A DNA stretch of 64,000 bases, from positions 62,001-126,000 of the forward strand of contig CAKPBJ010000001.1 of NCBI GenBank assembly GCA_934140575.1, written 5' to 3'. Within the stretch, counting starts at the first letter, position 1, and the number at the start of each line of letters is the position of its first letter. A model generated the notes under the pieces. It worked only from the letters and a program-made list of their open reading frames with translations. It was not told the DNA's origin and searched no databases. This DNA comes from an uncultured Bacilli bacterium. Its GTDB lineage: Bacteria > Bacillota_I > Bacilli_A > RF39 > UBA660. A program made the translations under genes and the position numbers. This document shows, one piece after another, positions 59,038 to 64,000 of the stretch.

Positions 59038-60873
59038 TTATCTGTATTTCCATCCTTTAGGTATATATGATAAATGTTTTAAATCTGAGTTTATACAAAT
59101 CACATCACTGACATTGCCTGCTTTATCTTCCATTGTCATACATTCTTGTGTTCTACTTAAACCTTGTAAGTATGAGAAAGTACAATTATCTAGATTAAGA
59201 TTCCCATAGCGTTGTGAATATGGGCCACGATAATTACCAGTAGTATTTTTATCTGTTGTACATGTTTTTTCCTTTGAACTAAGATTACATCCAGATTTAC
59301 TATCAAAACATTCAAGAACAAAATAGTAGAAAATTCTTCCTGTTGTTTGGAAAGCAGTATCACAATTTGCAGGACCGTTTGCTGTATTTATTCCACTACA
59401 ATTTCTTCCTGTCATTAAAACAATGTCATTTTTGTGTTTATTATACATACTTTCATATGGTGATCCTTTATAATATTGGTATCCCATTGCAGTATATTTA
59501 TCATATAATTGGAATACTGTACTAAAATCTCTAATACCAATTATTGGTTTTGTTCTATCAATGTTTATTATTGCATTAGATTTATTACACATTTTAAAGT
59601 TTCCTGCATTATCTTGGATTTTTATATTTACATTTGCTGTTCTAGCTTCTTCTGTGAATGTTTTTGTAAATATACCTTTTGCACATCCACTAGTAGAATC
59701 TTGACAGTTAACGCCTATTGTTCTAGTTTGATTTGTCCAATCATTTGCAGAACCTTCTCCTACCCAATTTCCACATGTAGGTGCTGTCTTATCAATTCTA
59801 ATCATTGTTCTATTACTTGCTGAACATACATTTCCATTTACACAAAGTCTAATATATACATATTGATTTCTTTCTTTTGAAAAATCATTTGTTTCAAATT
59901 TAGTTTTATTAGAATTTTTATAAGCTACCCATGATGTTTCAGGATTTGTTCCGATTTCTGTTGCATTTGCATTGTATGTGTATTGATAACTATCAACATT
60001 TTTTGTATCATCACTAGGTGTTAATGTTAAGTTAAATGCATTATTAGTCCACATTTCTTTTGATGGATTTTCAATGTTTGGAGCTGCTGGAGGATTAATA
60101 ATAGCTTCTTTTGTATTAATAATTACTGTTTGGAAGTTACTATAGTCTGAACATTTTGATTCACTTTCACAAACTCTCCATGCAATTTTTACTGTTCCAT
60201 CTTCTTTAATATTTAAATACTCTGTTTTTTCATTTTGTTTTGTGATTTTTCCATCTACTTTTAATTTATATTCATAATGATCTACATTTGTTGTTGTAGA
60301 TGTTGCGGATGGAATTGAAATTACTGGTACTTTACTTTCTTGACCAGATACATAATTTTTTAATGTTTTTGAGGTTTCTATAGTTGGCTCTGTTATTTTA
60401 TCATTCCAGCTATATAATTTTACAAGAGGTGGATTTAATTCATTATCATCAAATTCACAACTACTTATTTTTGTTTGTGTTCCTTCTGGAAATGAATATT
60501 CCATTTTATAGTTATGGCAACATAGTCTAACTTTATAACTGTTTTCATTAAGTGTAGACCCATCACCTTCTTCATGAATTATTTTTACATTTCCATCACA
60601 AGTTTTTCCTCTTTTTCCTGGATCTTCTGTTTGTTTAAGATAATTTTCTTTTACAAGTTCGCTTATTTCTAATTGAGATACCGCTCCATTATCCATCATG
60701 TATTCTTCAACAGAACTTGTAACACTCTTAGCCATTGTATCATAAGATTGATGTTTTGCTTTTGTACTATATCTACCATAAGCCATAATAGCTAAACATA
60801 TCAATATGCCAAGAATTAAAATTACTCCTAATAATTCAACCAAAGAAAATCCCTTTTCATTTTTTCTTTTCAT
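59038..60873 (-). CDS. Large prepilin-like protein with type III signal and Ig-like repeats
   Basis: 611 aa. It begins MKRKNEKGFSLVELLGVILI: a prepilin-peptidase cleavage site (G before FSLVE) and a hydrophobic helix with Glu at position 5 of the mature form. The outer part is far larger than in major pilins. It holds cysteine pairs and several Ig-like repeats (INIDRTKPIIGI, RIDKTAPTCGN) common in surface proteins. It is probably a minor pilin or pseudopilin-type surface adhesin. No prepilin peptidase, ATPase or platform gene is in the window. Confidence 0.78.
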   Translation of the reverse strand: MKRKNEKGFSLVELLGVILILGILICLAIMAYGRYSTKAKHQSYDTMAKSVTSSVEEYMMDNGAVSQLEISELVKENYLKQTEDPGKRGKTCDGNVKIIHEEGDGSTLNENSYKVRLCCHNYKMEYSFPEGTQTKISSCEFDDNELNPPLVKLYSWNDKITEPTIETSKTLKNYVSGQESKVPVISIPSATSTTTNVDHYEYKLKVDGKITKQNEKTEYLNIKEDGTVKIAWRVCESESKCSDYSNFQTVIINTKEAIINPPAAPNIENPSKEMWTNNAFNLTLTPSDDTKNVDSYQYTYNANATEIGTNPETSWVAYKNSNKTKFETNDFSKERNQYVYIRLCVNGNVCSASNRTMIRIDKTAPTCGNWVGEGSANDWTNQTRTIGVNCQDSTSGCAKGIFTKTFTEEARTANVNIKIQDNAGNFKMCNKSNAIINIDRTKPIIGIRDFSTVFQLYDKYTAMGYQYYKGSPYESMYNKHKNDIVLMTGRNCSGINTANGPANCDTAFQTTGRIFYYFVLECFDSKSGCNLSSKEKTCTTDKNTTGNYRGPYSQRYGNLNLDNCTFSYLQGLSRTQECMTMEDKAGNVSDVICINSDLKHLSYIPKGWKYR

Positions 60874-60947
60874 ATAGACATACCCTTTCTAGTAAAATAT
60901 GCCCTTTTATGATATAAACATTTTTTATTATATTATTATTTTTTCAC

Positions 60948-60995
60948 TATATATTTACACCTACAATATATATTTACATTTATAATATATATTTA
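60948..60995. repeat. Three 19-bp-spaced TATATATTTA repeats upstream of the prepilin gene
   Basis: TATATATTTACA at 60948-60959 and 60967-60978, and TATATATTTA at 60986-60995, spaced exactly 19 bp. They lie 75-122 nt upstream of the prepilin start. The gap 60874-61199 contains no gene. The repeats could be operators or AT-rich upstream elements. Confidence 0.45.
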
Positions 60996-61199
60996 TTTTT
61001 CTTATTATATCTACACCATATTTACATATCCTACTTACAATATGATGATAACATTTTTACAATTTAAAATCAATCATGTTATAGATAATAAAATACAAAT
61101 AAATTTTTCTTATCAAATGTCCATTTTTTAACACTAAATTTATTTGTTTTACTATCACAACGAATGCTTTTTTTATTATAAAAAAAAGAAAATTATTTA

Positions 61200-61841
61200 C
61201 TAATCTTCTTCATCTATTTTATTTAATTTACCCTCTTCAAGTTCATATATTTCATCATATAAATCTTTTGCCCTATCACTAGTATGTGTAGAAATTATTA
61301 GAGTTCTTCCTTCGCTTTTTATTTTTTTCAAGTAGTCATAAATCATGGCTAAACTACCTTTATCAATACCACTAAATGGTTCATCTAATATTACATATTT
61401 TTGATGTTCCATTATGGCTTGACATATACCTAATTTTTTTCTCATCCCTAAACTATATTTATAATACTTTTTATCTTTTTCTTCTAATAAATTAACATTT
61501 TTTAATTCTTCAATAATTTCATTATCATCAATTGTTTTATTAATAGTCGCTAAAAGTTTAAGATTATCAAATCCAGTTAAATTTGGTACGAATCCACTAT
61601 TATCTAGTAAAACACCTGTATTATCTGGGAATGTTTCTTCTTTATTAATATCTTTACCATCATAGATAATTGTTCCTTGATCAGGAGTAATAAATCCACT
61701 CATAACTTTTAATAGAACTGACTTTCCACTTCCGTTTTGTCCAATAATACCATATATTTTTCCTTCTTCAAAATTAATACTGATATCATCTAAAATTTTT
61801 CTTTCATCATATGACTTAGTTATATTTTTTATTTCTATCAT
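61200..61841 (-). CDS. ABC transporter ATP-binding protein
   Basis: 213 aa. Walker A GQNGSGKSV, signature YSLGMRKKLGI, Walker B YVILDEPFSGIDKGS and His switch ISTHTSD. It powers the ABC-2-type permeases encoded upstream (61816, 62478, 63181), with which it overlaps or abuts. Substrate unknown; the set resembles bacteriocin-immunity or lipid/antimicrobial-peptide exporters, but this is not decided by sequence. Start at ATG 61841 behind AATAGGAGG. Confidence 0.9.
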   Translation of the reverse strand: MIEIKNITKSYDERKILDDISINFEEGKIYGIIGQNGSGKSVLLKVMSGFITPDQGTIIYDGKDINKEETFPDNTGVLLDNSGFVPNLTGFDNLKLLATINKTIDDNEIIEELKNVNLLEEKDKKYYKYSLGMRKKLGICQAIMEHQKYVILDEPFSGIDKGSLAMIYDYLKKIKSEGRTLIISTHTSDRAKDLYDEIYELEEGKLNKIDEED

Positions 61842-62481
61842 AATAAATACCTCCTATTAAATATAAAAATTTATTATTCTTAAAATATGAAAATAATATA
61901 ATTATAATATCCATAATAGTAATAAATATTAAATAATAAAGATTACTTATAATACACTTTGGTATAAATATAATACTTAATATAAGTATTATATAAAAAA
62001 GTATTTCTTTTTTTCTAAATAAACAAGTTAATAATACTAAACTCATTACTAATAATGAATAAGATATATCATGAATATAATAACTTAGAATTAAACTTAT
62101 ATTAGTATTAAATAATAATATAAATATAATATATTCTATACTTTTCATAATTAAAATAATAATTATATATGAAATAATCTTTATAATTAACCATTTATAC
62201 ATAGACATTCTAGTAAATAATAACGGAAACATATTTTTTAAATCTTTTTCTAAAAGAAATACAAATATATAAATATATGTAACTATATTAAGTAAATAAG
62301 AAAATACTGTAATAAGATCTGTATTTTCTATAGTTAAATCTAAACCTAGAATATATTTAGGTTGCATAAGTGTATTTCTAGTAAATAAAAATAAAGAAAT
62401 CATTAATATATTAAATATTACAATTATATTTTTCTTTTTACTAAATATATACATTAAGTCTCCACTTATAATTGATTTCAT
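61816..62481 (-). CDS. ABC-2-type permease subunit, 221 aa
   Basis: Six predicted membrane helices, Ile/Leu-rich, no soluble domain. It overlaps the ATPase start by 26 nt and the next permease by 4 nt. It lacks distinctive motifs, so the assignment comes from topology and operon position. Start at ATG 62481 behind TAGGAGGA. Confidence 0.75.
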   Translation of the reverse strand: MKSIISGDLMYIFSKKKNIIVIFNILMISLFLFTRNTLMQPKYILGLDLTIENTDLITVFSYLLNIVTYIYIFVFLLEKDLKNMFPLLFTRMSMYKWLIIKIISYIIIILIMKSIEYIIFILLFNTNISLILSYYIHDISYSLLVMSLVLLTCLFRKKEILFYIILILSIIFIPKCIISNLYYLIFITIMDIIIILFSYFKNNKFLYLIGGIYYDRNKKYN

Positions 62482-63215
62482 TTTTTCCTCCTAGTGATTA
62501 TTTTCATTGAAATATAGTTAATTAATATTAATAATAATATACATAGGATTGATGAAATTAAATCATATTTAAAACTTTTAAAAGACATCAAACCTAAAAT
62601 ATAATAAATATTTAATGATACACCCATATTAGTATTAAAAATATCTAGATATAATCCTGCTAAGAAAATAAAATCAAAGATAAAAACTTTATATTTTAAT
62701 TTACCATATAGAATTGTATTAAATGTACAAATAGCACAACTAATTATAGTTAATCTAATAGTAAAATAAATTAAGAATAATACTTTACTAATATTATAAT
62801 TACCATATTGAGTATTATTAATATAACCAAGATGTCCTAAATATATAAATGAATATATAAGTATAAATGTTAGGAATAAATAAAATAATGTGACTAATAT
62901 AGTTTCTTTAATTCTAAATACTATTATATTATATTTATTTTTCATTCTTATTTCTTGAAAGTATGATACTTTATCTAATAGTTTATTAAAAGATATAGTA
63001 TTTACAAGTAATAATACAAAAAATATAAGTAAAAATGTTGGGAAAGAAAGTACATTTAAAATTCCATCAATAGTATCTTTATCACTTCTACCTAATAAAG
63101 CACTATAAATAGACAATAATACAGTTATAAAATATATTTCTTTAAATCTACCTTTATTTATATAGTAAGAAATAAAACTACTATATCTTTGAAGTTTGCT
63201 TTTCAATTTCTTCAT
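62478..63215 (-). CDS. ABC-2-type permease subunit, 245 aa
   Basis: Six predicted membrane helices after a basic N-terminus (KKLKSKLQRYSSF). The topology matches the other two permease proteins. ATG 63215 has AAGGA 8 nt upstream and overlaps the preceding permease by 35 nt. Three permease-like proteins with one ATPase is more than the usual two; a heteromeric transporter is likely. Confidence 0.72.
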   Translation of the reverse strand: MKKLKSKLQRYSSFISYYINKGRFKEIYFITVLLSIYSALLGRSDKDTIDGILNVLSFPTFLLIFFVLLLVNTISFNKLLDKVSYFQEIRMKNKYNIIVFRIKETILVTLFYLFLTFILIYSFIYLGHLGYINNTQYGNYNISKVLFLIYFTIRLTIISCAICTFNTILYGKLKYKVFIFDFIFLAGLYLDIFNTNMGVSLNIYYILGLMSFKSFKYDLISSILCILLLILINYISMKIITRRKK

Positions 63216-64000
63216 AGAACTTATCCTTTCTTCTATATTTACACACTATATATATAGAAGGAATAATTAATAAAATTAATAAATTTACAAATATTAATAA
63301 ATAATTATTAATTTCATTAAAACTAGCATAACCAAATATATTAAAAGTTCCTGCATAAACATCCATTTTTATAATCTTACCAAAAATATAATTACCAATT
63401 ATATAATCAAATATGCCTAAAGCAATACATAATAAATAAGACTTTATAATGGCAACTATAGTATTGTTTTCTTTAATATAACAAATAAATGCAATAAGTC
63501 CATAAAATATACATGTTAAGTATGTTGCGCTACATACAATTATAAAATAAAATTGATAATGATTTTCTATTGCTTTACTGTATACTGCAATTCCTTTATT
63601 AACGCTATCTATATTAAAATTAAATCCTGTTATAAAGCACGATATTAATACAATAATTATTAAGGATACAGGATATAATAAAGAGTATATGAATATTTCA
63701 CTTAATTTACTATGTAGATATTTTTTATAACCTTTTCTTAATATAATACTTTGATAAAACTTAGTTTTAATATCTGAACTTAGAGATTTAACAACTAATA
63801 TTACTATGAATAATGGAAAGAAAAATCCTATAACACTAAAAAGATTATTCTGGATAATTTCTGATGATAATGTAATTGTATCTAGTGTTTTTCTTGTATT
63901 TACAGAAGCATATTTTAAAAAATCTTTATAGGATTCTTTATCATAGACACCATTATCATTACAAAACTTAGTATCTTGTTTTATTTTACACTTTTCTATT
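63181..64000 (-). CDS. ABC-2-type permease subunit, N-terminus beyond window edge
   Basis: 273 codons are open to the right window edge. A soluble, extracytoplasmic-looking segment (CNDNGVYDKESYKDFLKYAS) is followed by about six membrane helices and a charged tail (CKYRRKDKFYEEIEKQ). The arrangement of an outer domain followed by helices, with KTKFYQSIILRKGYKKYL, resembles ABC-2 permeases. The ATG at 63366 is internal to this ORF and not its start. Confidence 0.75.
   Translation of the reverse strand, partial: IEKCKIKQDTKFCNDNGVYDKESYKDFLKYASVNTRKTLDTITLSSEIIQNNLFSVIGFFFPLFIVILVVKSLSSDIKTKFYQSIILRKGYKKYLHSKLSEIFIYSLLYPVSLIIIVLISCFITGFNFNIDSVNKGIAVYSKAIENHYQFYFIIVCSATYLTCIFYGLIAFICYIKENNTIVAIIKSYLLCIALGIFDYIIGNYIFGKIIKMDVYAGTFNIFGYASFNEINNYLLIFVNLLILLIIPSIYIVCKYRRKDKFYEEIEKQTSKI

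Noticed and set aside
61060..61199. Coding remnant between the prepilin gene and the ABC ATPase
   Set aside because: One frame stays open for about 35 codons but has no start, no ribosome binding site and no recognisable match.
1..64000. Mycoplasma-type genetic code (TGA = Trp)
   Set aside because: Many conserved genes end precisely at TGA and Trp is encoded by TGG in conserved motifs.

Overview
The window is very AT-rich and almost fully coding, with nearly every gene on the minus strand and strong AGGAGG-type ribosome binding sites. TGA is used as a stop codon (for example at the ends of cdd, yqfD and yqzL), so this is not a Mycoplasma-code genome. Gene content points to a low-GC Firmicute with a modest genome, plausibly an uncultured gut lineage near Bacilli/Erysipelotrichia/RF39-RFN20-type groups. 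Supporting features are GatCAB-dependent Asn/Gln-tRNA synthesis under a T-box, phosphoketolase, a class B sortase, the Bacillus-like rpsU-yqeY-yqfC-yqfD-ybeY-dgkA-cdd-era-yqzL-recO string, and a radC-mreC-mreD-spoIVFA-spoIVFB string. The yqfCD and spoIVFAB genes are sporulation-associated, so the ancestor, and perhaps this organism, sporulated. The taxonomic placement is inference.

Layout. 1-3.3 kb: lon (cut by the window edge) and tig. 3.4-9.1 kb: a hypothetical gene, then a six-gene operon (DUF1292 protein, 552-aa acidic repeat protein, tail-anchored protein, anchored HExxH metallopeptidase, NUDIX hydrolase, galE). 9.3-15.4 kb: membrane-anchored NlpC/P60-like protein, thioredoxin-CcdA fusion with a small thioredoxin and a cysteine desulfurase, a small alarmone synthetase operon, and a VUT/YhhQ transporter. 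15.6-26.8 kb: phosphoketolase, hybrid histidine kinase, PlsC-like acyltransferase, a decayed 2-hydroxyacyl-CoA dehydratase-type fragment, a DUF3419-like protein, htpG under a perfect CIRCE operator, a hypothetical and an MscS-type channel. 26.9-32.2 kb: T-box-gatC-gatA-gatB-aspS. 32.2-37 kb: hypothetical genes, a rhomboid protease, an amidoligase-like protein and trpS. 37-43 kb: the conserved recO-to-rpsU block.

43-50.1 kb is the accessory heart of the window. First comes a compact bacteriocin operon: a C39-peptidase ABC transporter, a short accessory protein, two double-glycine peptides too short for ordinary gene calling, and a candidate immunity protein. It sits behind an attenuator-like leader. 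Next is a beta-helix surface protein with an NPNTSD sorting motif, divergent from a class B sortase. Last is a ~0.9-kb unit bounded by 41-bp direct repeats of the tRNA-Ala 3' end and its terminator. That unit carries a PemK/ToxN-fold toxin gene with two copies of a structured RNA element upstream (before a terminator) and a third copy in its 3' UTR. The layout resembles a type III (RNA antitoxin) toxin-antitoxin module and is the best candidate for an undescribed system here.

50.1-64 kb: spoIVFB/spoIVFA-mreD-mreC-radC, membrane proteins, a long RelA/SpoT homologue whose synthetase half looks inactive (complementing the intact small synthetase at 13.3 kb), a large prepilin-like protein, and an ABC-2 transporter running off the right edge. 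At least two well-supported genes (C39 transporter, SpoIVFB-like protease), and possibly a third, appear to start at AUU/AUA rather than AUG/GUG/UUG.
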